From: DATFVB01 sp963714035
GTDB lineage: Bacteria; Acidobacteriota; Thermoanaerobaculia; UBA5066; DATFVB01
Direction of reading: 5' to 3'
Assembly (NCBI GenBank): GCA_963714035.1
Contig: OY970224.1
Coordinates: forward strand, 310,001-374,000
Length of the DNA: 64,000 bases
Shown piece after piece: positions 47,244 to 55,937 of the stretch (the stretch's first letter is position 1; every line of letters begins with the position of its first letter). Made by a program: the position numbers and the translations under genes. The notes beneath the pieces were generated by a model. That model saw nothing but the letters and a program-made list of their open reading frames with translations, did no database searches and was not told the DNA's origin.

Positions 47244-47750
47244 TCACCGCCCGCGGAGCGGCCCCTCGTCCGGGAGAGGGAGCATCATGACGCGCGCGTC
47301 CTCCCCGTCCTTGTAGTAGCGCTTGCGCCGCCCGATCTCGGCGAACCCGAAGGTCCGATAGAAGCCGATCGCCTCGGCGTTGGACTGGCGGACCTCGAGC
47401 ACGACCGACGCGGCGCGCCGCTCGCGGGCGGCGTCGATCGCGTCGCGCATGAGGCGCCGGCCATGCCCCTCTCCCCGGACGGCCGGATGGGACGCAATCT
47501 TGTTGACGTGGAACTCGTCGAAGAGAACGACCGCGAAGAGATAGGCCGCGAGCCGCGGAATTCCCGCCAGCTGACGCTCGAGCACACGGTGATAGCGGGG
47601 GGGATGGATCTCCCGCAGCTCGCTCTCGAAGAACTCCCGCTTCCACGGGACGGGGAACGACGCCTGCTCGATCGCGGCGATCTCGGCGACGTCGGCCGGG
47701 ACGGCGGGGCGCAGGCGATAGAGCTCGAACTCAGGAGCGGCCGAGGCCAC
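47244..47750 (-). CDS. rimI: GNAT acetyltransferase, RimI-like
   Basis: A 168-aa GNAT enzyme. Family blocks: YRLRPAVPADVAEIAAIEQASFPVPW, NKIASHPAVRGEGHGRRLMRDAIDAARER (acetyl-CoA loop) and VVLEVRQSNAEAIGFYRTFGFAEIGRRKRYY. RimI acetylates ribosomal protein S18 in model bacteria. GTG 47750 lies 20 bp inside tsaB with GGAGGAG before it. The tsaB-rimI pair is a common bacterial arrangement. Confidence 0.9.
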   Translation of the reverse strand: MASAAPEFELYRLRPAVPADVAEIAAIEQASFPVPWKREFFESELREIHPPRYHRVLERQLAGIPRLAAYLFAVVLFDEFHVNKIASHPAVRGEGHGRRLMRDAIDAARERRAASVVLEVRQSNAEAIGFYRTFGFAEIGRRKRYYKDGEDARVMMLPLPDEGPLRGR

Positions 47751-48339
47751 GAGGCTCCTCCGCCGCCGACAGCCGTCCGTAGCGGGCGCGCGGCACGTCC
47801 GCCGGCGCTCCGGGGGCCCGCCGCACCGCCCTCGCGGCCGCGAGCGCCGGAGAATCGCCCGAGTCGCGCGGCGCGATGATCCGTCCCGGGAGCGAGCCGG
47901 CGTCGCCCCGCGGCACGAGGGTCTCCTCGCCCTCGAGCCGTGCGCGGGCCTCCGAAAGGTCGAAGGTCGCCGCGTAGACGTCTCCCCGCTCGGCAGGCAG
48001 CCACGCGGAGACGACGCGCCCTCCCGCGCCGCGCCCGGTCTCGGCGAGCGCCTCGAGCGATCCGACGGTTTCGAGCGGGACGCGAAGCGATCGCGCGAGC
48101 CCCCAGGCGGTCGCGAGCCCCACGCGGATGCCGGTGAACGATCCCGGTCCGGCCAGCACCGCGATCCGCGAGACGTCCGGAAGAGCCGCGCCGGCCCGCG
48201 CGAGAAGCGCGCCGAGGGAGGGGAGAATGACCTCGGAGGCGTGACGGCCCGCCGGCAGGCGCGTCTCGCCTTCGAATCCCGGCCCGGCGAGAGCGAGCGA
48301 GGAAACGGGAGTGGCCGTGTCGAGCGCGAGCACGAGCAT
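47731..48339 (-). CDS. tsaB: tRNA threonylcarbamoyladenosine synthesis protein TsaB
   Basis: A 202-aa ASKHA-fold protein needed with TsaD and TsaE for t6A37 of tRNAs. MLVLALDTATPVSSLAL, RHASEVILPSLGALL and IAVLAGPGSFTGIRVGLATAWGLA are characteristic. Its C-terminal Arg-rich end overlaps rimI. It is divergent from mutS with 38 bp between the starts. Confidence 0.93.
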   Translation of the reverse strand: MLVLALDTATPVSSLALAGPGFEGETRLPAGRHASEVILPSLGALLARAGAALPDVSRIAVLAGPGSFTGIRVGLATAWGLARSLRVPLETVGSLEALAETGRGAGGRVVSAWLPAERGDVYAATFDLSEARARLEGEETLVPRGDAGSLPGRIIAPRDSGDSPALAAARAVRRAPGAPADVPRARYGRLSAAEEPRGLGRS

Positions 48340-48377
48340 CCGAGGGGGCCTATGTTACCATCGCCGCTCTCTTCCCG

Positions 48378-50963
48378 ATGAACGCCATTTCCCGCGTCAC
48401 CCCCATGCTGCAGCAGTATTTCGAGGCGAAGACGCGCGCCGGCGACGCCCTGCTCCTCTACCGGATGGGGGATTTCTACGAGCTCTTCTTCGAAGACGCG
48501 CGGACGGCGTCCGCCCTCCTCGGCCTCACCCTCACGTCGCGCCACCGCGACTCCGACATCGAGGCGCCGATGTGCGGGATGCCCCACCACGCCGTCGAGG
48601 GCTATATCGCCCTGCTCGTCGCGGCGGGTCACCGCGTCGCCGTCTGCGACCAGGTGGAGGACGCGAAGAAGGCCAAAGGCCTCGTGCGCCGCGAGATCAC
48701 GCGGATCGTGACGCCGGGCACCGTCCTCGAGCCGGAATCGCTTCCGGGAACGCAGCCGAACTACCTCGCCGCGATCTGCCGCCGCGGCGGGAAGGCGGGC
48801 GTCGCGTTTCTCGACCTCTCGACGGGGGAGCTGCGCGCGGGGGAGGTCGCCGCCGACGAGGTTCCGGACGTCTGGACGGCCTACCCGGCGCGGGAAATCC
48901 TGCTTCCCGAAGGCGAGGAGGCGAAGGGGTTCTCCGGGAGGGCGACGCCGCGGCCCGCGGCGTCGTTCGCTCAGGCGCTTGCCGAGAAGAGGCTCGCCGA
49001 GACGTTCCGGGCGGCTTCCCTCGAGTCGTTCGGATTCGCGCCCGGAGACGCGGGGCTCGCGGCGTGCTGGGCGGCCCTGGAATACGCGCGCGAAAACCGA
49101 CGCGGAGAGGCGCTCCACATCTCCCCGCCCCGCCCTCTCGCGCCCGACCGCCACCTCCGGCTCGACGCCGCGACCCTCGCGCACCTCGAAATCTTCGAGT
49201 CGGCCGACGCCCGGTCCGGCGCGACGCTCTTTTCCGTGCTGGACGACACGGCGACGCCCATGGGCTCGAGGGCGCTCCGCGAGACGCTCGCCCGTCCGCT
49301 GCGCGACAACGCCGCGATCGAAGCCCGGCTCGACGCCGTCGAAGAGCTCGTCTCGCACGCCGAGCTTCGCGGCGAGCTTCGCGAGCGGCTGAGGGGGATC
49401 GGCGATCTCGCCCGGCGCGTCGGGCGCATCGCTCTCCGCGCGGGCGGCCCTCGCGACGCGGCGGGGCTCGGGACGACGCTCGCCGCGATGCCGCCGCTCC
49501 GCGAGTCGCTCCGGGCGCTCGGCTCGCCCCTCCTCGCGGCGGTCCGCGGCCGATTTCCCGAAACCGCGGACGTCGCGCGCCGGATCGGGGAGACGCTCGT
49601 CGACGAGCCTCCCGCCCTGATCTCCGCCGGAGGCGCCGTCCGGGACGGCGCGGATCCGGAGCTCGCGGAGCTCCGCTCGCTCCGGGCGAACGCCCAGGAA
49701 GCGCTATCGCGCTTCGAGACGCGCGAGCGGGAGCGGACCGGCATCGCGAACCTCCGCGTCCGATTCAACCGGGTCTTCGGCTACTCGATCGAGATCACCC
49801 GGGGCCAGCGGGAGAAGACGCCGTCGGATTACGTCCGCCGCCAGACCCTCGCCAACGCCGAGCGGTACACGACCGCCGAGCTCTCGGACCTCGAAGCGCG
49901 CATTCTCGGGGCGGACGAGCGGATCCTCGAAATCGAAGCGCGCGTCTTCGCGGAGCTCGCGGAATTCCTCTCCGGCGAGTCGACGCGGCTCGCGGAGGTC
50001 GCCCGCGCGATCGGGGAGATCGATCTCTTCGCGTCGCTCGCCGAAATCGCGGCGACGCGGGGCTACGTCCGTCCGCGGATCGCCGAACGCCCCGGCATCC
50101 GCATCGTCGAGGGCCGCCACCCGGTCGTGGAGCGCGTGCGCCGCGACGAGCCGTTCGTCGGCAACGACGTGGCTCTCGACGCCGAGACGCGGATCGTCAT
50201 CCTGACGGGCCCGAACATGGGGGGGAAGTCGACCTATCTCCGCCAGACCGCGCTCATCGTCCTGCTCGCGCGCGCCGGCGCCTTCGTCCCCGCGAAGGAG
50301 GCGGAGATCGGCCCGGTCGACCGGATCTTCACGCGGGTGGGCGCGACCGACCACCTCGCCCGGGGCGAATCGACGTTCATGGTCGAGATGATCGAGGCGG
50401 CGAACATCCTGCGGAATGCGACGCCGGAGAGCCTCGTCGTCCTCGACGAAGTGGGCCGGGGGACCTCGACCTTCGACGGGCTCTCGCTCGCGTGGGCGAT
50501 CGTCGAGCACCTGCGCGACGTGCCCGAACGAAGGGCTTTCACGCTGTTTGCGACCCACTACCACGAGATGACGGAGCTCGCGAAGACGTCGGCCGGTGTC
50601 GGGAACTTCACGATGGCCGTCCGGGAATGGGAAGGGAAGGTCGTCTTCCTGCGCAAGGTGATTCCCGGAGGCGCCGACCGCAGCTATGGCATCCACGTCG
50701 CGGAGCTCGCCGGGATCCCGGAGCCGGTCATCGCTCGCGCCCGCGAGATCCTCGCGAACCTCGAGGAGCAGGAGCTCGACGTGCGCGGGCTCCCGAAGTT
50801 CGCGCGAAAGGAAGGGGAAGCGCCGAAGGATGGGCAGTTCCTGCTCTTCGCGGGACAGGAGGAGCTCGTCCTCGAAAAGCTTCGGGAGGTCGAGATCGAC
50901 CGGTTGACGCCGGTCGCGGCGCTCTCCCTCCTCGCGTCGCTCCAGGACCGGGTCCGCCGCTGA
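48378..50963 (+). CDS. mutS: DNA mismatch repair protein MutS
   Basis: An 861-aa MutS that recognises mismatches. The Phe-x-Glu mismatch motif is GDFYELFFED (residues ~31-40). Domain I (TPMLQQYFEAKTRAGDALLLYRMG), the clamp and lever (RIRFNRVFGYSIEITRG-like), Walker A TGPNMGGKST (~609-618), STFMVEMIEAANILRNAT, Walker B LVVLDEVGRGTSTFDG and FATHYHEMTEL are intact. Length is normal. Its last codons overlap nagZ through CTGA. Confidence 0.98.
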   Translation: MNAISRVTPMLQQYFEAKTRAGDALLLYRMGDFYELFFEDARTASALLGLTLTSRHRDSDIEAPMCGMPHHAVEGYIALLVAAGHRVAVCDQVEDAKKAKGLVRREITRIVTPGTVLEPESLPGTQPNYLAAICRRGGKAGVAFLDLSTGELRAGEVAADEVPDVWTAYPAREILLPEGEEAKGFSGRATPRPAASFAQALAEKRLAETFRAASLESFGFAPGDAGLAACWAALEYARENRRGEALHISPPRPLAPDRHLRLDAATLAHLEIFESADARSGATLFSVLDDTATPMGSRALRETLARPLRDNAAIEARLDAVEELVSHAELRGELRERLRGIGDLARRVGRIALRAGGPRDAAGLGTTLAAMPPLRESLRALGSPLLAAVRGRFPETADVARRIGETLVDEPPALISAGGAVRDGADPELAELRSLRANAQEALSRFETRERERTGIANLRVRFNRVFGYSIEITRGQREKTPSDYVRRQTLANAERYTTAELSDLEARILGADERILEIEARVFAELAEFLSGESTRLAEVARAIGEIDLFASLAEIAATRGYVRPRIAERPGIRIVEGRHPVVERVRRDEPFVGNDVALDAETRIVILTGPNMGGKSTYLRQTALIVLLARAGAFVPAKEAEIGPVDRIFTRVGATDHLARGESTFMVEMIEAANILRNATPESLVVLDEVGRGTSTFDGLSLAWAIVEHLRDVPERRAFTLFATHYHEMTELAKTSAGVGNFTMAVREWEGKVVFLRKVIPGGADRSYGIHVAELAGIPEPVIARAREILANLEEQELDVRGLPKFARKEGEAPKDGQFLLFAGQEELVLEKLREVEIDRLTPVAALSLLASLQDRVRR

Positions 50964-51973
50964 ACGCCTCCGGCTTCTTCGTCGTCGGAATCGCGGGCGA
51001 GTCGCTCCGGGCGGGCGAGCGGGAAATCCTGCGACGCTTTCCGCCGGCGGGGGTGATCCTCTTCGCGCGGAACATCGTCTCGGAACGGCAGCTCTCGGCC
51101 CTCGTCTCCGAGATCCGGGCGGAGCTGCCGGACGCGTTCCTCGCGGTGGACCAGGAGGGGGGACCCGTGGACCGGTTTCGGGCGCTGACCGGGGAGTCGC
51201 CCTCCTTCGCGTCGGCCGCCCGGGCGGGCGCGGCCGACCTCGCGGGCTTGCTCGCCGGGGAGATCTGCGCGGCCTTCTCGATCGACTGGGACCTCGCGCC
51301 GGTCGTGGACCGCGCGGTCGAGGGCGCCGGGAAGTCGATCCTGAGCCGGCGGGCGGCCTTCGAGGACGGGGCGCCGATCGCGGCCGCGGCGGAGGATTTT
51401 CTGCGGGGACTCGCGGCGTTCGGCGTCGCCGGGTGCCTGAAGCATTTCCCGGGGCTCGGGCGCGCGGCGGTGGATTCGCACCGGAGCCTGCCGCACGTCC
51501 CCGCCGGAGAGGAGCTCGCGGCCGACCTCTCGCCGTTCGTCGCGCTCGCGCCGGTCGCGCCCGCCGTGATGGTCGCCCACGCGGCGATCGGGGCGTCGCC
51601 CCTTCCCGCCACGCTCGACCCCGGGATCGCCGGCGGCCTCCTCCGCCGCGAGGCGCGTTTCGGGGGGCTGTCGATCTCCGACGATCTCGAGATGGGCGCT
51701 CTCGCCGAATTCGGCGGGATCCCCGAGCGCGCGGCCGCCGCGTTCTCGGCCGGCTGCGACCTGCTGTGCGTCGGGAAGGAGACGGGAGCCCTGCCGGAAG
51801 CGGCGGCGGCCGTCGAGGCGGGAGGCTCGGCCGAGCGCCGGACCGAAGCGGACCGGCGTGTCGCCGCGTTCCGGACGGAGCTCGAGCGGCTCGCGCGCGA
51901 ACGGCGCCTCGTCCCGCGGGCGATTCCGGAGATCGCCGCCGCCTTCCGGCGAGCCGCCGAAAGACTCGGCTAG
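50960..51973 (+). CDS. nagZ: GH3 beta-N-acetylhexosaminidase (NagZ-like)
   Basis: A 337-aa GH3 enzyme that removes GlcNAc from muropeptides in wall recycling. PAGVILFARNIVSERQLSALV, DQEGGPVDRFR, KHFPGLGRAAVDSH (catalytic His/Asp loop) and the nucleophile Asp in SISDDLEMGAL are present. DQEGGRV is usual; here Arg is Pro. No ATG, GTG or TTG opens this frame early enough: the first sensible start is CTG 50960, which overlaps the mutS stop as CTGA. The next GTG, in AGVILF, would remove the first strand of the barrel. Confidence 0.85.
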   Translation: MNASGFFVVGIAGESLRAGEREILRRFPPAGVILFARNIVSERQLSALVSEIRAELPDAFLAVDQEGGPVDRFRALTGESPSFASAARAGAADLAGLLAGEICAAFSIDWDLAPVVDRAVEGAGKSILSRRAAFEDGAPIAAAAEDFLRGLAAFGVAGCLKHFPGLGRAAVDSHRSLPHVPAGEELAADLSPFVALAPVAPAVMVAHAAIGASPLPATLDPGIAGGLLRREARFGGLSISDDLEMGALAEFGGIPERAAAAFSAGCDLLCVGKETGALPEAAAAVEAGGSAERRTEADRRVAAFRTELERLARERRLVPRAIPEIAAAFRRAAERLG

Positions 51974-52006
51974 CGGGAGCCCTGTCGCGGGCTCGGTCGC
52001 CCCGGT

Positions 52007-52014
52007 ATAGAATT
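52007..52014 (+). promoter_or_regulatory. -10-like TATAGAAT before the GGDEF gene
   Basis: TATAGAAT ends 12 nt before ATG 52026; no Shine-Dalgarno lies between. Confidence 0.4.
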
Positions 52015-52025
52015 CCGGGCCAACG

Positions 52026-52736
52026 ATGAAAATCCGCGCGCCAATGCGCAAGCTGGGCGCGGGCGTGGCCGGCGCCGCGCTCCTTGCCGGGCTCCTGGCG
52101 TTCGCCCTGCTTCGGCTTCCGGCGACCGACGCCCGGACCGCGGCCGGACTCGCCGGGGCGGGGATCTTCGCCCTCGCCCTCCTCGCCGCCTCCGGTGTTG
52201 CGGCGGGCCGGGATCTGGCCTCCCGAGAAAGGGTCGAGCGCGGCCTCAAGAAGCTCGCCATGGTGGACGAGCTCACGGGGCTGTTCAACCGGCGCGGCTT
52301 CGTCGAACACGCCGGCGGGGTGCTCGATCTCGCGGCGCGGATCGGGCGTCCGGCCGTCCTCTTCTTCGTGGACGTCGACGGGCTGAAGAAGATCAACGAC
52401 CGGCACGGGCACGCGGCGGGAGACCTGACGCTCGCGGGCGCCGCCCGCATCCTCCAGCTGACGTTCCGCAGCTCCGACGTGATCGCCCGGATCGGCGGGG
52501 ACGAGTTCGCGGTCCTCGCGCTCGTGGACGTGCGCGACGGAGGGGAGGGAATCGTTCCGCGTTTCCGGAAGAACATCGAGTTCTGGAATGGCCGCTGGGG
52601 TCAGCCCTTCGCGGTATCGCTCTCGATGGGGACGGTGGCGATCGACGCCTCCGTCGACCGGCTCGAAGAGATCCTCGCCCGCGCCGACAAGGACCTCTAC
52701 GAAAAGAAGGGTTTTCGCCGGGTCGTGACGGCCTAG
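52026..52736 (+). CDS. membrane-anchored diguanylate cyclase (GGDEF)
   Basis: A 236-aa protein with two N-terminal hydrophobic segments (~8-32 and 38-60) and one GGDEF domain (~78-235). The signature IGGDEFAVL is intact at 157-161, with DELTGLFNRRGF, VDVDGLKKINDRHGHAAGD and the late SMGTVAI and ADKDLYEKK. It should make cyclic di-GMP at the inner membrane. There is no clear RxxD inhibitory site. No sensor domain is present beyond the membrane segment. Confidence 0.92.
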   Translation: MKIRAPMRKLGAGVAGAALLAGLLAFALLRLPATDARTAAGLAGAGIFALALLAASGVAAGRDLASRERVERGLKKLAMVDELTGLFNRRGFVEHAGGVLDLAARIGRPAVLFFVDVDGLKKINDRHGHAAGDLTLAGAARILQLTFRSSDVIARIGGDEFAVLALVDVRDGGEGIVPRFRKNIEFWNGRWGQPFAVSLSMGTVAIDASVDRLEEILARADKDLYEKKGFRRVVTA

Positions 52737-52805
52737 TCCGGCCCGCGGCCCGCGCCCGGATCTCCCTTCCCCCTTTTGTCGCCGCCGTCGCGCCGCGCCG
52801 TTCTC

Positions 52806-52862
52806 CCTATTGCATTCCCATAGCAACCTCGGGCATGATCGCTCGTATAGGTAAGCAATAGG
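52806..52862. promoter_or_regulatory. inverted repeat operator candidate upstream of padR
   Basis: CCTATTGC (52806-52813) and GCAATAGG (52855-52862) are perfect inverse copies flanking an AT-richer stretch with CGTATAGGTAAG. The right arm overlaps the ribosome site of padR. It is a plausible PadR autoregulatory operator. Confidence 0.5.
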
Positions 52863-52870
52863 AGGCGGCG

Positions 52871-53215
52871 ATGGGGGAGAAAACCGACGTCCGGCAGGGA
52901 ACGCTGGCGCTGATGGTGCTCCGGACGCTCCGGACGATGGGGCCGCTGCACGGATACGGGATCGCCCGGCGGATCGAGCAGACCAGCGGGGATCGCCTGT
53001 CCCTCAACTACGGCACGCTCTATCCGGCGCTCGTGAAGCTCGAGCAGGAGGGCTTCGTCGTCTCCGAGTGGGGCGTCTCCGAAAACAACCGGAAAGCGAA
53101 GTTCTACCGGATGACCGCCGCGGGGCGCCGTCAGCTCGAGCGCGAGACCCGAGCCTGGGAGGAGGCCAACGCGATCCTCGCCCGGTTCCTCGCTCCGGAC
53201 GGAGCGAAGTCGTGA
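52871..53215 (+). CDS. PadR family transcriptional regulator
   Basis: A 114-aa winged-helix regulator: QGTLALMVLRTLRTMGPLHGYGIARRIEQTSGDRL, NYGTLYPALVKLEQEGFVVSEWG and KFYRMTAAGRRQLERET are classic PadR. GGAGG precedes ATG 52871. Its stop overlaps the GTG of an ADOP permease. This PadR-permease pair is typical of Acidobacteriota. The inverted repeat just upstream suggests autoregulation. Confidence 0.93.
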   Translation: MGEKTDVRQGTLALMVLRTLRTMGPLHGYGIARRIEQTSGDRLSLNYGTLYPALVKLEQEGFVVSEWGVSENNRKAKFYRMTAAGRRQLERETRAWEEANAILARFLAPDGAKS

Positions 53216-55830
53216 GGGCGGTCCTCGTGCTCTTCCGCCGCATCACGGGGCTCCTCGGCCGTTCGCGCCGTGACCGTGACCTCGAGGCCGAGCTGGAAGC
53301 GCACCTCGCGATGCACGTCGAAGACCACATCCGCTCCGGCATGACGCCGGAAGAAGCGCGGCGCTCGGCGCTGATCAAACTGGGAGGTCTCGCGCAGACG
53401 CGCGAGCGCGTCCGGGACCGGCGCAGCCTTCCTTTTCTCGATGCTCTCGCCCAGGACCTCCGTTACGGGGCGAGGATGCTGCGCCGCGGTCCGGGGTTCA
53501 CGGCCGTCGCGGTCGCCACTCTCGCCCTCGGGATCGGCGCGAATTCCGCGGTCTTCTCGGTCGTCAACGCCGTCCTCCTGCGCCCGCTTCCCTTCCCGGA
53601 GCCGGAGCGCCTCGTCGCCTTCGCGAACAACGAGTCGCTCCCGGATCTGGACGACATCGCGTCGCGGAGCCGCTCGTTCGAAATGATCGGCGGCGTCAAC
53701 GTCCGGCCGCTCGACTTCACGGGCGGGGAGGCGCCCGTGCAGGTGACGGCGGGTCTCTGCACGGCGAGGTATTTCGACACGTTCGGCGTGAGGGCGGAGC
53801 AGGGGCGTGCGCTGACGGACGCCGACGACCGCTCGCGCGCGCGGGTCGTCGTGCTGTCGCGGGAGTTCTGGGAGGGTCGCCTCGGCGGGGATCCGGCCGC
53901 GATCGGGAAGGCGATACCTCTCTCCGGGAACCCGTACACCGTCGTGGGGATCCTCGGCGGGAGCTCGCGGTTCCCCGGACCTCCGGCGGACCTGTGGGTC
54001 CCGATCCACACCGCCGATCCGCTCGCCGCCGACTTCCGCGGCGTGCATTTCCTCAGGACGATCCTGCGGCTTCGGCCGGGAATCCCGATCGGGCGGGCGC
54101 AGGCGGAGATCGGCGCGATCGACCGCTGGCTGGAGCGGGCCTACCCGGAAGAGAACCGCGGCCGAAGACGGGAGTTGGAGCCGCTCCGCGAGGGGATCGT
54201 CGGAGGCTCGCGGCGGACGCTTCTCATTCTCTTCTCGGCGGTCGGACTGGTGCTCCTCATCGCCTGCGCGAACTTCGCGGGCCTGCTGCTCGCGCGCGCC
54301 TCGGTCCGGCAGCGCGAAATGACGATTCGCGGCGCGCTCGGCGCGGGCACGGGAAGGCTCGTGCGCCAGCTCCTGACCGAGAGCCTGCTGCTCGCGACTC
54401 TCGGCGGAGCGGCGGGTCTGGGACTGGCGCGCCTCGGAATCCGGGCGCTCCTCGCGTTCCCGGGCGCGGGCGACGCCGCTCTCGTGCCCGTGCGCGTCGA
54501 CGCAACCGTTTTTGCGTTCACCGCCGCGATCGCGCTGCTGACGGGGCTCGTCTTCGGCCTCGTGCCGGCGCTGGCGGGTTCGCGCGTCGACCTGAACCGC
54601 GGCCTCCGTGAGTCGTCCCGGGGAGCCTCGGGCACCCGGCGGGACCGTCGCGTCCGAAGAGCGCTCGTGGTGTCGGAGATCGCGCTCGCCGTGGTGCTGC
54701 TGACAGGGGCCGGTCTTCTCCTTCGGAGCTTTCGGAAGCTGAGAGAGGTCGAGCCCGGATTCCGGCCGGAGCACGTTCTGACGCTTCGGGTCGAGCTTCC
54801 CGCGGCCCGCTACGAGAAGATTTCCCGGCAGCGCCTGTTTCGGGCTCGCCTGCTCGACTCCGTGAACGAGATTCCGGGCGTCCGGGCGGCCTACGTGAGC
54901 GAGCTCCCCATGAGCGGCGAATCCCTGACCCACAACTTCGTCGTCGCCGGCCGCCCCCCGGTCGCCGCCGGGGAGGAGCCGGAGGTCCTGACCCGGACCG
55001 TTTCGGCGGGCTATTTTCCGCTCCTCGGTATTCCCCTCCGGCGCGGGAGAGACTTCTCGGCGGCGGACACGGGAGAATCCCCCCTCGTCGCGATCGTCAA
55101 CGACAGCTTCGTGCGGCGGTACTTCCCCGGCGAAGACCCGATCGGCGCGCGCGTGGCGTGGGCGCACCAGGAGCCTCCTTCGTGGATGACGATCGTCGGA
55201 GTCGCCGGCGACGTGAATCATTTCGGGCCGGCGCGGCCGGAGGAGCCGGCCGTCTACGACCTGTACTCGCAGACGCCGCAGCCGTGGAAGAGGTGGATGT
55301 ACCTCGTCGTGCGAAGCGCGTCCGAACCGGGGGCTCTCGTCCGCGAAGTCACCGCGCGACTCTGGGCGCTCGACCGGCAGCTTCCGCCGACGAGGATCCG
55401 CGAAATGACGGAAGTGGTCGCGGGGTCGACCGCCTCGCAGAAGTTCAACCTGATCCTCCTCGGCGCGTTCGCGGCACTTGCGCTCGCGCTCGCGTCGATC
55501 GGGATCTACGGCCTCGTCGCGTATTCGGTCGCGCAGCAGCGGCGCGAGATCGGGGTGCGAATGGCGCTGGGAGCCGACGCGGCGTCGATCGTCCGCCTGA
55601 TCCTGGCCGACGGACTGCGCCTCGCGGCGGCGGGCGGCGCGATCGGCCTGGCCGGGGCGTTCCTCCTGACCCGGCTGATGACGAGCCTCCTGTTCGGCGT
55701 CGGCGCGCGCGATCCGCAGACCCTGTTCGGCGTGGTCCTCCTCCTGGGAGCGGTCTCCGCGGCGGCCGCGTACATTCCGGCCCGCTGGGCGACGCGCGTC
55801 GATCCGGTCGCGGCGCTCAGAGTGGACTGA
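53212..55830 (+). CDS. ADOP-type MacB/FtsX-like permease
   Basis: An 872-aa permease of the duplicated-orphan type. Order: N-terminal soluble segment (DRDLEAELEAHLAMHVEDHI, MTPEEARRSALIKLGG), helix 1 (GFTAVAVATLALGIGANSAVFSVVNAVLL), MacB-type periplasmic domain, FtsX core (LLIACANFAGLLLARASVRQREMTIRGALG), a second helix-periplasmic-FtsX unit (ALVVSEIALAVVLLTGAGLLLRS ... IYGLVAYSVAQQRREIGVRMALGADAASIVRLI) and ARWATRVDPVAALR. No ATPase is adjacent, as usual for this group. It may export peptides or act in envelope stress. GTG 53212 overlaps the padR stop. Confidence 0.93.
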   Translation: MRAVLVLFRRITGLLGRSRRDRDLEAELEAHLAMHVEDHIRSGMTPEEARRSALIKLGGLAQTRERVRDRRSLPFLDALAQDLRYGARMLRRGPGFTAVAVATLALGIGANSAVFSVVNAVLLRPLPFPEPERLVAFANNESLPDLDDIASRSRSFEMIGGVNVRPLDFTGGEAPVQVTAGLCTARYFDTFGVRAEQGRALTDADDRSRARVVVLSREFWEGRLGGDPAAIGKAIPLSGNPYTVVGILGGSSRFPGPPADLWVPIHTADPLAADFRGVHFLRTILRLRPGIPIGRAQAEIGAIDRWLERAYPEENRGRRRELEPLREGIVGGSRRTLLILFSAVGLVLLIACANFAGLLLARASVRQREMTIRGALGAGTGRLVRQLLTESLLLATLGGAAGLGLARLGIRALLAFPGAGDAALVPVRVDATVFAFTAAIALLTGLVFGLVPALAGSRVDLNRGLRESSRGASGTRRDRRVRRALVVSEIALAVVLLTGAGLLLRSFRKLREVEPGFRPEHVLTLRVELPAARYEKISRQRLFRARLLDSVNEIPGVRAAYVSELPMSGESLTHNFVVAGRPPVAAGEEPEVLTRTVSAGYFPLLGIPLRRGRDFSAADTGESPLVAIVNDSFVRRYFPGEDPIGARVAWAHQEPPSWMTIVGVAGDVNHFGPARPEEPAVYDLYSQTPQPWKRWMYLVVRSASEPGALVREVTARLWALDRQLPPTRIREMTEVVAGSTASQKFNLILLGAFAALALALASIGIYGLVAYSVAQQRREIGVRMALGADAASIVRLILADGLRLAAAGGAIGLAGAFLLTRLMTSLLFGVGARDPQTLFGVVLLLGAVSAAAAYIPARWATRVDPVAALRVD

Positions 55831-55937
55831 AGGAGTCGTCGACCAGCGGCTCGGGCGAGCCGAGGAAAAGTGAGCCGCGCGGAGATGAGAAATCTGCCGC
55901 GGCCGGCGCGCGACCGCCTGCGTGAGATCATGCCCCC

